Shown here: positions 1 to 8,685 of the stretch, piece after piece
How positions within the stretch are numbered: the stretch's first letter is position 1
How the letters are laid out: every line of letters starts with the position of its first letter
From: Ensifer oleiphilus
Lineage (GTDB): Bacteria; Pseudomonadota; Alphaproteobacteria; Rhizobiales; Rhizobiaceae
NCBI RefSeq assembly: GCF_013371465.1
Contig: NZ_JABWDU010000002.1
Coordinates: forward strand, 363,888-427,887
Length of the DNA: 64,000 bases
Direction of reading: 5' to 3'
Position numbers and translations under genes: made by a program
The notes under the pieces: generated by a model
Told to the model about the DNA's origin: nothing
Databases searched by the model: none
Seen by the model: the letters and a program-made list of their open reading frames with translations, nothing else

Positions 1-164
1 TGAAGCTCGACAAACTCGGACAGTGGCTCGGCAACGAGGCGCCCGCACGGCTGCAGATGCGCCTGATGGAGGCCGCCCGCGCGAGCCAGCACCCGGCCTA
101 TCAGGCTTTCAAGACGGGGCTGACAAAATCCGGTGGCCTGGAGCGCGCGTTTCCGAAGGTTTGA
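1..164 (+). CDS. C-terminal fragment of unknown protein
   Basis: An open frame enters from the left edge (codons in phase with position 3) and stops with TGA at 162-164, giving about 53 residues. The fragment is amphipathic and Ala/Arg/Leu-rich and ends in AFPKV. The frame has GC-rich third positions like its neighbours and runs up to a RIME-like repeat, which fits a real gene end. Too little is present to assign a family. The start and most of the protein lie outside the window. Confidence 0.5.
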   Translation, partial: KLDKLGQWLGNEAPARLQMRLMEAARASQHPAYQAFKTGLTKSGGLERAFPKV

Positions 165-192
165 AGATTTGCACTCTGTGAGGCGGAATACC

Positions 193-345
193 CCCTCACC
201 CTAGCCCTCTCCCCGCTTGCGGGGAGAGGGAACGTGCCACGCGAAGGGTCTCGGCCTGCGCTACCCCAATGTAGGAGCGAAATCACCGCCCCGGATCCCT
301 TCTCCCCGCAAGCGGGGAGAAGGTGGCGGCAGCCGTATGAGGGGC
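193..345. repeat. RIME-like intergenic palindromic repeat, copy 1
   Basis: The element starts with CCCTCACCCTAG and ends with TATGAGGGG, so its ends are inverted. It holds two internal palindromes: CTCCCCGCTTGCGGGGAG near 210-226 and TCTCCCCGCAAGCGGGGAGA at 301-320. The second ends with the block AAGGTGGCGGCAGCCG. The same layout recurs at 28236-28420. This matches the Rhizobium-specific intergenic mosaic elements described for rhizobia. It sits between the end of the unknown fragment and the end of the VWA gene. Confidence 0.75.
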
Positions 346-395
346 TGCAGCTCCGAACGTCTAGATCGACGCAGCAGCACCGACGTTACGCCGCC

Positions 396-2543
396 TCAAT
401 TGGCTGAGCTGCCACCGCCGGAAAGCCCTTTGGTCAGCCGAACCAGATTGACGAACTCGCTGCGGTAGCCGAACGAATCCGCCCCCTTGGCCGCTGCCGC
501 CAGATCGATGACGGCGTCATAGGAATAATCCGAGACCGCCGTCACGCCCGAGAGCTTCTGCCCGAAGGCCGCCACCGCCACGGAGAAGCGCACGTCGTTC
601 GGCGCATCGGCGAGCGACGGCACGGCATTGGCCTCGCTCACCGGCGCGGTGATCAGTTCGCTCCTGTCGCCATCCGGCTTCTTGTAGCGGATCTTGAGGA
701 AGGCGAGTTCGCCAGCATTCGCCGTCACATCCCCGGCCGGCTTTTCCCCCGCCTTGTAGCGCAGGTCGTCGTTCAGCACCGCCGGACTTCCCTTCGGCGT
801 CACCTCGTAGATCGCCGTGACGCTGGGGCCCGAGCCTATGTCGCCCGCATCGACCTTGTCATTGTTGAAGTCTTCCCGTCTCAGCGCCCGGGTCTCGTAG
901 CCGATCAACCGGTATTCGGCGATTGCTGCGGGATTGAACTCCACCTGCAGCTTGACGTCCTTGGCGATCGGGAAGAGCGACGAGCCCGCCTCCTCCACCA
1001 ACGTCTTCTGGGCCTCGGCCAGCGTATCGATATAGGCGGCCGTGCCATTGCCGTTCTGGGCGATCGTCTGCATCAGCGCGTCGTTGTAGTTGCCGCGGCC
1101 GAAGCCAAGCACCGACAGGAAGATGCCGCTCTTGCGATTTGCCTCGATCATCTGCTTGAGCTCGTCATCGCTGGCCGGACCGACATTGAAGTCGCCATCG
1201 GTCGCAAGCATGACGCGGTTGACGCCGCCCTTGACGAAGGCCTTTTCCGCCAGCCGGTAGGCCGCGTCGATCCCTTCCGCCCCGGCGGTCGAGCCGCCCG
1301 GCTGCAGCGTGTCGATGGCTGAAAGAATCTTCGCCTTGTCCTTGACCGCTGTCGGCTCCAGCACCGTGCCCGCGTTGCCCGCATAGGTGACGATCGACAC
1401 CGTATCCTCGGGCTTCAGCTTCTCGACAAGCAGCCTAAAGGCGCCCTTCAGCAGCGGCAGCTTGTCCGGTTCGTCCATCGAACCGGAAACGTCGATCAGG
1501 AACACCAGGTTCGCCCTCGGCGCCTCTGCCGGCACCACGTCATAGCCCTTGATCGCCACATGCATCAGCCGCGTTCCGCCATTCCACGGCGTCGGCATCA
1601 CCGTCACCGTCGCCTTGAAGGGTTCCGCGGCACTCGCCGGGCGCGGCCAGTCGTAGGGGAAGTAGTTGACCATCTCCTCCACGCGCACGGCATCGCGATC
1701 CGGCATCTGGCCCTCCATCAGCGAGCGACGCACGAAGGCGTAAGAAGCCGTGTCGACATCGACCGAGAAGGTCGAAACCGGATCGGTAGCGACGCTCTTC
1801 ACCGGGTTGCTGTCGGCCTTTTGGAAGCGTTCACGGTTTTCCTGCGCAGCGGGCTGGATCTCCTGCGCAATGACGGGTGCCGGCAGGTAGGTCATCCGCC
1901 CTTGCGCGCCGCCTTCTGCCGAAAGCGGTGCGGCACTGTCGCTCATCAACTGGTTGGCCAGGACATCCGCTTCGGCCTCGGCGGCGGGTGCCGGGCTCGC
2001 GGCTTGCGGTGCGGATTGAACCTCAACCGTTTTCTGTTCACGGGCTCGGGCAAGTGACCTGGCGGCGTCCGACGCGTTGGCTGTTGCCTGTGCCTTGGCC
2101 TCGGTGTCTGCCGGCTCTGGAGATCCGGGGACCTCCAGCTTTTTCGCCGTGGCGAGAGTTTCGTCCGCAGACGTTGTCGTCGAGGACGGCTTCTGCAGAG
2201 GCGATGCCTTCGGCTTTGGCGCCTCCTTCACAGCAATCTCCGTGCCGATATCGCCCGGCAATGTCGTGTTTCGTGTCAGTTCCAGCGTCAGGAAGGCGGC
2301 GGCGGGCACGACCAGCAGCGTGGCGAGTGCCGATCCGGCAAGCAGTTTCCTGTTCATGATGGGGCTCCATATCCGGTTGAAGATGGAGCTTTGACGAACC
2401 GGCGGCACCGATCCTTGGGTGCCGGTCAAACTTTCTTGCGTTTCGTCGAAGGCCTGCATGGCAGCAGCCAGCGCACGGGCGCGCGCCTCGTTCGAGGACT
2501 TGGGTGCAGTCCGTCCGGAGAGCTTGTCGAATTCGTCGGTCAT
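396..2543 (-). CDS. Membrane-anchored VWA-domain protein (YfbK-like), possible anti-sigma factor
   Basis: This 715-residue protein has an N-terminal cytoplasmic stretch (about 1-60), one transmembrane helix (about 66-87), a long Ala/Pro-rich linker, the YfbK-type N-terminal VWA extension (about 245-320), a VWA domain and a C-terminal DUF3520-like domain. The MIDAS residues are visible as DVSGS at 351-355, followed by a GGSTAG segment and ATDGD. The ATG at 2543 is preferred over upstream starts because AGGAGG lies just before it and it begins 2 bp after the sigma-factor stop. The coupling to an ECF sigma gene and the N-terminal-in topology suggest that the first 60 residues bind the sigma factor. 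This is inference; no zinc-binding anti-sigma motif is visible. The outer VWA part may sense or bind envelope ligands. Confidence 0.85.
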   Translation of the reverse strand: MTDEFDKLSGRTAPKSSNEARARALAAAMQAFDETQESLTGTQGSVPPVRQSSIFNRIWSPIMNRKLLAGSALATLLVVPAAAFLTLELTRNTTLPGDIGTEIAVKEAPKPKASPLQKPSSTTTSADETLATAKKLEVPGSPEPADTEAKAQATANASDAARSLARAREQKTVEVQSAPQAASPAPAAEAEADVLANQLMSDSAAPLSAEGGAQGRMTYLPAPVIAQEIQPAAQENRERFQKADSNPVKSVATDPVSTFSVDVDTASYAFVRRSLMEGQMPDRDAVRVEEMVNYFPYDWPRPASAAEPFKATVTVMPTPWNGGTRLMHVAIKGYDVVPAEAPRANLVFLIDVSGSMDEPDKLPLLKGAFRLLVEKLKPEDTVSIVTYAGNAGTVLEPTAVKDKAKILSAIDTLQPGGSTAGAEGIDAAYRLAEKAFVKGGVNRVMLATDGDFNVGPASDDELKQMIEANRKSGIFLSVLGFGRGNYNDALMQTIAQNGNGTAAYIDTLAEAQKTLVEEAGSSLFPIAKDVKLQVEFNPAAIAEYRLIGYETRALRREDFNNDKVDAGDIGSGPSVTAIYEVTPKGSPAVLNDDLRYKAGEKPAGDVTANAGELAFLKIRYKKPDGDRSELITAPVSEANAVPSLADAPNDVRFSVAVAAFGQKLSGVTAVSDYSYDAVIDLAAAAKGADSFGYRSEFVNLVRLTKGLSGGGSSAN

Positions 2544-2545
2544 GA

Positions 2546-3091
2546 TCACACGGCCTCCTTGCCAAGCACTGTCTTCAGCCGCTTGCGCGCCTCGTGCACA
2601 TGCCAGGACACGGTCGCTTCCGAGCATCCGAGCACGTCGGCGGCGGCGGCATGGCTCATCCCCTCGGCATAGACGAGCAGCACCGCGTCGCATTGTTTTT
2701 CCGGCAGTGCACGCACCGCCGTCCAGAGCGCCTCCTGGCGCTCGTCCTCACTCGCCTCGCCGCCGCCGAGAACCGCCTGCTCGCTGGCATAGGCGAGCAT
2801 CCTGTTGCTGTCGCGCATCTGGCGTCGCTTGTGGTCGCGTGCGGCGTTGAGGGTCAGCGTGTAGAGCCAGGTGCGAAACCGGCTGGTGCCGCGAAAGCCG
2901 CGGATAGCAGAGCCCAGCCGCACGCAGACGTCCTGGGCAATGTCTTCCGCATCCGCCGCATTGCCCGACCAGCGCCAGGCGACAGCATGGACAAAATCAT
3001 AATGCCGCTCGACCAATTGGCCGAACGCCCGTCTGTCTCCAGACACCGCTTTCTCGACGAGTTCAGCATCCAATGGTGTGCCCGCTCCCAC
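2546..3091 (-). CDS. ECF-type RNA polymerase sigma factor
   Basis: At 181 residues this is the usual ECF size. Region 2 spans about 20-90, with the conserved DAEDIAQDV core-binding stretch and RFRTWLY. Region 4 spans about 118-172, with the helix-turn-helix ending SEATVSWHVHEARKRL. It is the first gene of a two-gene minus-strand operon and its stop is 2 bp from the VWA gene, so the two products are probably a sigma/regulator pair. The upstream minus strand holds GGAATTG followed by CAACGTC near 3105-3125, which could be an autoregulated promoter, but this was not tested. Target genes cannot be read from the window. Confidence 0.9.
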   Translation of the reverse strand: MGAGTPLDAELVEKAVSGDRRAFGQLVERHYDFVHAVAWRWSGNAADAEDIAQDVCVRLGSAIRGFRGTSRFRTWLYTLTLNAARDHKRRQMRDSNRMLAYASEQAVLGGGEASEDERQEALWTAVRALPEKQCDAVLLVYAEGMSHAAAADVLGCSEATVSWHVHEARKRLKTVLGKEAV

Positions 3092-3166
3092 CTGTTTCAG
3101 ACCTTAGACGTTGCAGGACGACAATTCCTTGGGTCGGCGACGAAAAATGTTGGCATGTGAAAAAAG

Positions 3167-3916
3167 CTAACGCGGGAATTTCCCGACGACGGCGATCATC
3201 GGGCCCATCGGGAACAACCGGTCATGTCGGTTGATGTCGGGTGCGTAAAGGCTGGAGATCGTGCCGTCGAGAAAGAGCGCGTTTTGGCAATCGAGCTCGT
3301 CGCGGAAAAGCGTCGCGAAGTCGTGAAACCGCACCGGACGTTTCGAGACGGCGAACACCACCTCGCCCGTTGCCGTCACCCCGACGCCGTTGCGGGTCTT
3401 CAGGCTGGTGCTGTCGGGCAGGAAACGCGGATGTAGCGCGCCGTCGATCACCAACATCGGGCCCGACTGGGTGGCAAACCGCGGCTGGATCTTGGCATCG
3501 CGATAGGCCTCTGCCGCCATCACGCCGGCCTTGCCGTCATCGACGTAGAAGACGCCGTTCGGCAGCAAATGGAAATTGCCCCAGCCGGTATTGGTGTTGA
3601 GCGGCGCCTGCTCGCGCCCCTCCTCGATGTGCAGGCCCACCGGCGACAGGTCGTCGTGGTACATGCCGCCGTTCATGGCAAACAGCATGTATTCGTCGCG
3701 GTGGCGCAGCTCCAGCGACAAGGCTCGGAACGAGCGGAAGGGAACGCCCGCCTGATCCTTGTTGTAGAGGCGGATGTCATTCGCAGCCGGGTCGACGGTG
3801 CAGGCGATATAGTCCTGCCCGAGATGGCTGACGTCGCGGCAGGCACCGAGCGCCGGGCCGGCAAGGCCAGCGGAGAGAACGGCACCGACGAGAAATGGTT
3901 TTGGGAAAAGCGGCAT
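3167..3916 (-). CDS. Secreted phosphodiester glycosidase family protein (DUF2233)
   Basis: This protein of about 249 residues begins with a signal peptide (MPLFPKPFLVGAVLSAGLAG, cleavage after ALGA). The body carries DUF2233/NAGPA-type motifs: FAMNGGMY near 80, QSGPMLV near 150, KTRNGVGV near 172 and a FLDGTISS stretch near 216. These are typical of the phosphodiester glycosidase fold that includes the enzyme uncovering mannose-6-phosphate. A GTG at 3925 would add three residues. The ATG at 3916 is preferred because a GGGTG sequence sits at ribosome-binding distance. The product is likely periplasmic and its substrate is unknown. It lies 75 bp upstream of the sigma gene on the same strand but has its own intergenic gap. 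Confidence 0.8.
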   Translation of the reverse strand: MPLFPKPFLVGAVLSAGLAGPALGACRDVSHLGQDYIACTVDPAANDIRLYNKDQAGVPFRSFRALSLELRHRDEYMLFAMNGGMYHDDLSPVGLHIEEGREQAPLNTNTGWGNFHLLPNGVFYVDDGKAGVMAAEAYRDAKIQPRFATQSGPMLVIDGALHPRFLPDSTSLKTRNGVGVTATGEVVFAVSKRPVRFHDFATLFRDELDCQNALFLDGTISSLYAPDINRHDRLFPMGPMIAVVGKFPR

Positions 3917-3925
3917 GAAAAACAC

Positions 3926-4518
3926 CCAATGGAATCAGTCGTCCAGCATCATCGAGATTGCGGCGGTTCTGGCGCAGGCGCGAGAAAAATGCTCGTAGAG
4001 GTCAGCGACCTACGCTGCCTCGCCAAAGCTGCATCAGGAACTTTTCCTCCCCGCTAAGTGGTATATCCTCAACGCATGATGACTTCTCCGTGTCCCGTCT
4101 ACCTTTTCCGAAGCGCAGGTTTCGCCCAGTCCGGCAACACGGTAATCAGCGTTGCGCCGCTGGAATGCGTCGTCGCCGTTTACGGTAGCGGAGGCGTCAT
4201 TGGCGAAGCTGGCCTGGCTTCTGCCTTTGGTGGGGCGGCGGTCTTCAAGAACGATGCATCTGGGGACTGCTTTGTCGGGGTATGGGGAAGCCGCAACGCC
4301 GCGCGCTTTCGCAGCGCACTTCGGGGACACATGCAAATTGCTGTCCACAAGGAGGCTCCGGACGCTCGGCTTTCGTTCTGGGGAACGGAGAAAGAGCGCC
4401 CTAAAAGGCCTGCGCGCAAATGAACGGCAACTAGCCCGCGGACGTTCCGACGCTGAATCCCTATGCAACGCACAGCGGATGAAGTGTTGAGGATGTTGAC
4501 GGCAATGTGGTGCTGCAC
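3926..4518. other. Intergenic stretch without a convincing gene
   Basis: Open frames exist on both strands here, including one of about 115 codons from 4078 on the plus strand and one of 162 codons on the minus strand. None has a ribosome-binding site, a recognisable family, or the strong third-position GC bias of the neighbouring genes. The region may hold decayed coding sequence. No RNA gene or repeat was recognised. Confidence 0.4.
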
Positions 4519-5070
4519 TCAACTGCCGGCAAGAATTCCTGCAAGGCCGGCGAGCACAAAACAGCCGGCCGCCGCCGCAAGGCCGAAAAGTACCGCCAGA
4601 CAGGCAAGGCCGCCAATGCCGCGGCGCAGGTAGGAGTTGGGATCGCCGGACAGGATCTCGCTCGAAAGCCTGGTCAGCAAGCGCTTCTCCTGCAGCGTGA
4701 AGCGCAGGTTGCTGGCGTGCTTGCGAGCCACCCGCTGCACTTCGCCGTAATTGTTGGCGATGGCAAAGAAGGTGAGCAGCAGTCCGACGCAGCTGACGAC
4801 AAGCGCCGCCTTGCGCAGAAAATCAATTGCCTCCGGCAACAGATTGGCACCCACTACGGAGCGGTCGAACAGCCCGTCGAAGCCGCCGATGCAGGCAGCG
4901 ATCACGGCGGCGTGGGCGGCAGCGATCGCCAGGAGACGCTTGTAGGCCTCGTCGAGAAGCTGCGAATTGGCGGCGTGGATGCTGTCCAGACGCGAGACCT
5001 GCGCATCGACCTCCTCCCGCGACAATCGCGGGGGAAAGTTGCTTGCCGATACCAATGGGCTGCGCGTCAT
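4519..5070 (-). CDS. Small integral membrane protein of unknown function
   Basis: This 183-residue protein has three or four hydrophobic segments: about 46-64, 86-106 and a long Gly/Ala-rich region at 150-182 that could form two helices. A charged central loop carries QRVARKHASNLRFTLQEKRLL. The start ATG at 5070 follows TTGGAGA on the minus strand. The mixed membrane and charged layout is protein-like and third-position GC is high, but no family was recognised. It stands alone between the Fe-S protein gene and an apparently non-coding stretch, so context gives no role. Confidence 0.65.
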   Translation of the reverse strand: MTRSPLVSASNFPPRLSREEVDAQVSRLDSIHAANSQLLDEAYKRLLAIAAAHAAVIAACIGGFDGLFDRSVVGANLLPEAIDFLRKAALVVSCVGLLLTFFAIANNYGEVQRVARKHASNLRFTLQEKRLLTRLSSEILSGDPNSYLRRGIGGLACLAVLFGLAAAAGCFVLAGLAGILAGS

Positions 5071-5205
5071 GAGATGGTCTCCAATGCCACACCGTCCAAA
5101 TCGGTATAAATTCGGAAATTTTACGTTTCCGGAAAACCTCGAATTTTAGTCACTTCCCACATTTGCACGCGGTTCTTTCCACAGGCTGGTTGCAGTGGAC
5201 AAAGC

Positions 5206-5910
5206 TTACAGCTCCAGTGCGGCCATGTGAAAGTGTAGCTGATCGGGCGAATAGCGATAGTCCCGCCCAATGGGACAAGCATCGCGGGAAAGACATCCGC
5301 GCTTGAGACAGCCGTTCCTGCCCGCCTCTGTTCGGAGGTGGCTGCGACAGCGACCGACATTGAATTGCAGGTCTTCGAGCGCGCCGGCGGGACAGGCGGA
5401 AACGCACGGCTTTTCCACGCAGCTGTCGCACGGATGCGCAGCCCACCGCTCGCCATCGGCGGGCAAGGCCATGTCGAACGCCAGCGCGCCGCGATAGCCG
5501 TGCCAGAGCCCGTAGCGCGGGTGGATGAGAATGCCTGATGTAGACGCCTTCAGCCCTTCCGCGCGCATCGCCCATTGCTGGAACGGCTGCCAGGGCCGAT
5601 CCGACGGGAAATAGGCCGTGGCTCCGTGAGTACGGGCGATCTCGCCGATCACCGCCTTCGACCAGGTGTCGAGCGGATCGGCACCGCCCCGATCAAGCGC
5701 TTCCTTGCGCCAGCGTACGAACGGCTGCCATAGCGAGCCGCCGATATTGCCGATCAGTGCGACGCTTGCGGCCGGGCGACCATCCGCCAGCAAGGGTCCC
5801 GCATCGCCGGAAGCAAAGTTCAGCGTGCCGCGCAAAAAAAGTCCGTGCGGCTCAAGAGCCGCACGGATCGTTTCAAGTCGAGTGTCCGCTTTTGCGGATG
5901 GCGCCGTCAT
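5206..5910 (-). CDS. Double [4Fe-4S] cluster protein, QueG-like C-terminal type
   Basis: This 234-residue protein has two cysteine clusters near its C-terminus. CDSCVEKPCVSACP (about 161-174) is a [4Fe-4S] ferredoxin motif, and GCLKRGCLSRDACP (about 199-212) supplies a second set. The spacing resembles the double-cluster domain of epoxyqueuosine reductase, but the cobalamin-binding N-terminal part of that enzyme is not recognisable. The gene follows the MttB-family methyltransferase on the same strand with a gap of about 107 bp, so co-transcription is likely. In that context it could deliver low-potential electrons to reactivate the corrinoid protein through the RACo-like activator. That role is inference. 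Confidence 0.75.
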   Translation of the reverse strand: MTAPSAKADTRLETIRAALEPHGLFLRGTLNFASGDAGPLLADGRPAASVALIGNIGGSLWQPFVRWRKEALDRGGADPLDTWSKAVIGEIARTHGATAYFPSDRPWQPFQQWAMRAEGLKASTSGILIHPRYGLWHGYRGALAFDMALPADGERWAAHPCDSCVEKPCVSACPAGALEDLQFNVGRCRSHLRTEAGRNGCLKRGCLSRDACPIGRDYRYSPDQLHFHMAALEL

Positions 5911-6017
5911 TTCGGTTTCGGCCCCTGTAGATCGTAATGCGGGCGCCAGACTTCCTTCTGGATCATGTCAGCCACCTGCGCCGCGCCGCCTTGCTCCCTG
6001 GCTCGTTCGGGACCCTT

Positions 6018-7592
6018 TCAGGTGAAAGCGTCCGGCATCGAATCCTTGCGCTGGTCGATAAAGGCCTTCAGCGCGTCGTCGATCGCGGGATCGAGATATG
6101 GCGCCTCATAGTGCTCCAGCCAGCTACGGCAAAGCGCGTTGGCGCGCTGCTCGATGCGCTTCTCACCTTCCACTTCCCACTGTTCGTAGGAGTTGTTGTC
6201 GGCAAGCGGCGACCGGTAGAAGGCCGTCTGGAAGTTGGCTTGGGTATGGGCGCAGCCGAGATAGTGGCTGCCGGGGCCGACTTCGCGGATGGCGTCGAGC
6301 GCCTGGGCATTCTCCGAGAGATCCACGCCTTCGGCCATCTTCTGCATCATGCCGAGCTGGTCCTGGTCGATCATGAACTTCTCATAGGACGAGACCAGAC
6401 CGCCTTCCAGCCAACCGGCCGCGTGCAGCACGAAGTTGGTGCCGGCAAGCAGCGTCATGTTGAGCGTATTGGCCGATTCGTGGGCTGCCTGGGCGTCGGG
6501 AACCTTGGAGCCGCAGAGCGACCCACCGGTGCGGAACGGCAGCTTCAGGCGGCGGGCGAGCTGTGCCGCGCCGTAGGAGACCAGCGACGGCTCCGGCGTG
6601 CCGAAGGTCGGTGCGCCCGACTGCATGGAAATCGATGCCGCGAACGTGCCGAACAGGACAGGCGCGCCCTTGCGGATCAGCTGGGTGAACGAGGCACCGG
6701 CCAGCACTTCGGCCAGGATCTGCGTCAAGGTACCGGCAACCGTGACCGGGCTCATGGCGCCCGACAGGATGAAGGGCGAAAGCACGCAGGCCTGGTTGTG
6801 CCGCGCATAGACCTTGAGCGCGCCCACCATGGTCTCGTCGAAGACCATCGGCGAGTTGGCATTGATCAGGTTCAAGGTGACGCAATTGTTTTCGACGAAC
6901 TCGTCACCAAAGACGATCTTCGCCATGGCAATCGTGTCTTCGGCGCGCTCGGGCGCCGTCACCGACCCCATGAACGGCTTGTCGGAATATTTGATGTGGC
7001 TGTAGACCATGTCGAGGTGACGCTTGTTCACCGGAATGTCGACCGGTTCGCAGACCGTGCCGCCGGACGAATGTATCGACGGCGCCATGTAGGCGAGCTT
7101 CACGAAATTGCGGAAGTCCTCAATGGTTGCGTAACGCCTGACGCCTTCGAGGTCGCGCACGAAGGGCGGGCCATAGACCGGCGCGAAGATCGTCGCCTTG
7201 CCGCCGACCTGGGCGCTGCGAGCAGGGTTGCGGGCGTGCCAGGTAAATTCCGACGGCGCCGTTTTCAGAAGCTCGCGGCAAAGACCCTTCGGAAAGTGAA
7301 CGCGCTGGCCGCGCACGTCGGCACCCGCCTGCTTCCAGAGCTCAAGCGCCTCGGCGTCGTCACGAAACTCGATGCCGATTTCTTCCAGGATCGTGTCGGC
7401 ATTGCGCTCGATGAGCTCCAGGCCCTCTTCGTCCAAGACCTCGTATTCCCTGATCTTGCGCTGGATATAGGGCAGCGACGGCCCTGCGCCGCCGCCGGTG
7501 CGCGACGCACGCCGTGCCGCCGCTCCCCGCCCCTCGCCTCGCGAGCGGCGACCGCCACCCTCAACCGCGTCCTGATCTGTCACGTCGCTCAT
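6018..7592 (-). CDS. Non-pyrrolysine MttB-family trimethylamine/betaine:corrinoid methyltransferase
   Basis: This 524-residue protein belongs to the trimethylamine methyltransferase (MttB) superfamily. Diagnostic stretches include YGPPFVRDL, SSGGTVCEPVDIP, SDKPFMGSVT and a C-terminal GPGSHYLGCAHTQ. The frame has no in-frame TAG and ends in TGA, so it lacks the pyrrolysine codon of the archaeal trimethylamine enzyme and fits the non-Pyl branch. Characterised members of that branch demethylate quaternary amines such as glycine betaine, proline betaine and carnitine. Residues 12-36 form an unusual Arg/Gly-rich N-terminal tail ahead of the fold. The start ATG follows GGGAGAGGAA. The corrinoid protein gene diverges 337 bp away and the Fe-S protein gene follows. 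The substrate cannot be read from sequence; a betaine is the best guess. Confidence 0.9.
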   Translation of the reverse strand: MSDVTDQDAVEGGGRRSRGEGRGAAARRASRTGGGAGPSLPYIQRKIREYEVLDEEGLELIERNADTILEEIGIEFRDDAEALELWKQAGADVRGQRVHFPKGLCRELLKTAPSEFTWHARNPARSAQVGGKATIFAPVYGPPFVRDLEGVRRYATIEDFRNFVKLAYMAPSIHSSGGTVCEPVDIPVNKRHLDMVYSHIKYSDKPFMGSVTAPERAEDTIAMAKIVFGDEFVENNCVTLNLINANSPMVFDETMVGALKVYARHNQACVLSPFILSGAMSPVTVAGTLTQILAEVLAGASFTQLIRKGAPVLFGTFAASISMQSGAPTFGTPEPSLVSYGAAQLARRLKLPFRTGGSLCGSKVPDAQAAHESANTLNMTLLAGTNFVLHAAGWLEGGLVSSYEKFMIDQDQLGMMQKMAEGVDLSENAQALDAIREVGPGSHYLGCAHTQANFQTAFYRSPLADNNSYEQWEVEGEKRIEQRANALCRSWLEHYEAPYLDPAIDDALKAFIDQRKDSMPDAFT

Positions 7593-7929
7593 TTACTTAA
7601 TTCCTCTCCCGCGCATTTCGATATCTTGCGCCTTCAAGCACCGATTGGCCCTAATGCTACCAAGCCGCAAGGACTGTACGGGTCTCAATGCGCCAACGAG
7701 TGGCGCAACTCGAACACTGCGATCTGCGTCATCGTCGGCCAAAAACCGCATGGCGCGAATATATTGTTTTTGTTAAGAATATACAGACCTCGAAAGAAGC
7801 TGCTCTGCCGTCGCTTTTTGTCATATGCGACGTCGCTTTCGAAAACAGATTTTTACACGTCGACCGCTATTGATTGTTGAACGTGTCCGGATTTTAGCCC
7901 GGCCGTGCCAGGAACCGAGGAACCCTACT
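7593..7929. promoter_or_regulatory. Divergent mttB-type / corrinoid-protein promoter region with candidate operators
   Basis: This 337-bp region separates two divergent genes of one pathway. It holds a perfect inverted repeat, TGCGCCAACGAGTGGCGCA at 7689-7707 (7-bp arms, 5-bp spacer). It also holds a direct repeat GAATATA at 7757-7763 and 7777-7783, spaced 20 bp start to start, or about two helical turns. AraC/GlxA-family regulators usually bind direct repeats at this spacing. The 7750-7870 part is clearly AT-richer than its surroundings. No cobalamin or SAM riboswitch was recognised here. Confidence 0.55.
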
Positions 7930-8628
7930 ATGGCAGACGATGAAATCATTCTCGAGGACCTTTCCGACGAGGAACTTGTGCAGCAGATGCATGACGACCT
8001 CTATGACGGCCTCAAGGAGGAGATCGAGGACGCAACCAACATCCTGCTCAAGCGTGGTTGGACGCCCTACGACGTCCTGACGCAGGCACTGGTCGAAGGC
8101 ATGCGCATCGTCGGCGTCGACTTCCGCGATGGCATCCTGTTCGTGCCGGAAGTCCTGCTGTCGGCCAACGCGATGAAAGCCGGCATGTTCATCCTGCGCC
8201 CGCTTCTCGCCGAAACCGGCGCACCGAAGCTCGGCAAGATGGTGATTGGCACCGTCAAGGGCGACATTCACGACATCGGCAAGAACCTCGTGGGCATGAT
8301 GATGGAAGGCGCCGGCTTCGACGTCGTCGACCTCGGCATCAACAACCCGGTCGAGAACTACCTGGAAGCGATCGAGCGCGAGCAGCCCGACATCCTCGGC
8401 ATGTCGGCGCTCCTGACCACCACCATGCCCTACATGAAGGTCGTGATCGATACGCTGAAGGAAAAGGGCCTGCGTGACGACTACGTTGTTCTCGTTGGCG
8501 GCGCGCCGCTCAACGAAGAATTCGGCAAGGCCGTCGGCGCCGACGCCTATTGCCGCGACGCGGCCGTCGCGGTTGAAACCGCCAAGGACTTCATGAAGCG
8601 CAAGCACAACCTGCTCGCTGCCGGCTGA
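7930..8628 (+). CDS. Corrinoid (B12-binding) methyl carrier protein, MtbC/MttC type
   Basis: This 232-residue protein has the two-domain layout of methylamine-type corrinoid proteins. A helical cap spans about 10-95. The Rossmann-type cobalamin domain follows, with GDIHDIGKN at 111-119, where His114 is the expected lower cobalt ligand. Further B12-domain landmarks are DVVDLGINNP, SALLTTTM and VVLVGGAPL. The start ATG at 7930 follows GAGGAA; the open frame extends upstream but is not conserved-looking. It should accept a methyl group from the MttB-family enzyme and pass it to the methyl-THF:corrinoid methyltransferase at 24264. A strong terminator follows, so it is probably monocistronic. Confidence 0.93.
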   Translation: MADDEIILEDLSDEELVQQMHDDLYDGLKEEIEDATNILLKRGWTPYDVLTQALVEGMRIVGVDFRDGILFVPEVLLSANAMKAGMFILRPLLAETGAPKLGKMVIGTVKGDIHDIGKNLVGMMMEGAGFDVVDLGINNPVENYLEAIEREQPDILGMSALLTTTMPYMKVVIDTLKEKGLRDDYVVLVGGAPLNEEFGKAVGADAYCRDAAVAVETAKDFMKRKHNLLAAG

Positions 8629-8646
8629 GCCTGGCTCGCCAACACG

Positions 8647-8685
8647 AAAGCCGGCCGCAGCGATGACGCTTGCGGCCGGCTTTTT
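8647..8685 (+). terminator. Rho-independent terminator after the corrinoid protein gene
   Basis: A long GC-rich stem, AAGCCGGCCGCA paired with TGCGGCCGGCTT around a loop of about 12 nt, is followed by a T-run at 8681-8685. It begins 19 bp past the corrinoid protein stop codon. Its symmetry means it could also end transcription from the minus-strand lipoprotein gene. Confidence 0.85.

Noticed and set aside
4058..4522. Overlapping frames on both strands of 115-162 codons
   Set aside because: No ribosome-binding site, no family and weak codon bias; both strands open at once indicates GC-rich shadow frames or decayed sequence.
6018..7592. Possible pyrrolysine (amber) codon in the MttB gene
   Set aside because: The frame is continuous with no TAG and ends in TGA.
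5937..7880. Long plus-strand frame of 647 codons
   Set aside because: Antisense shadow of the MttB-family gene; Arg/His-rich translation without a domain.
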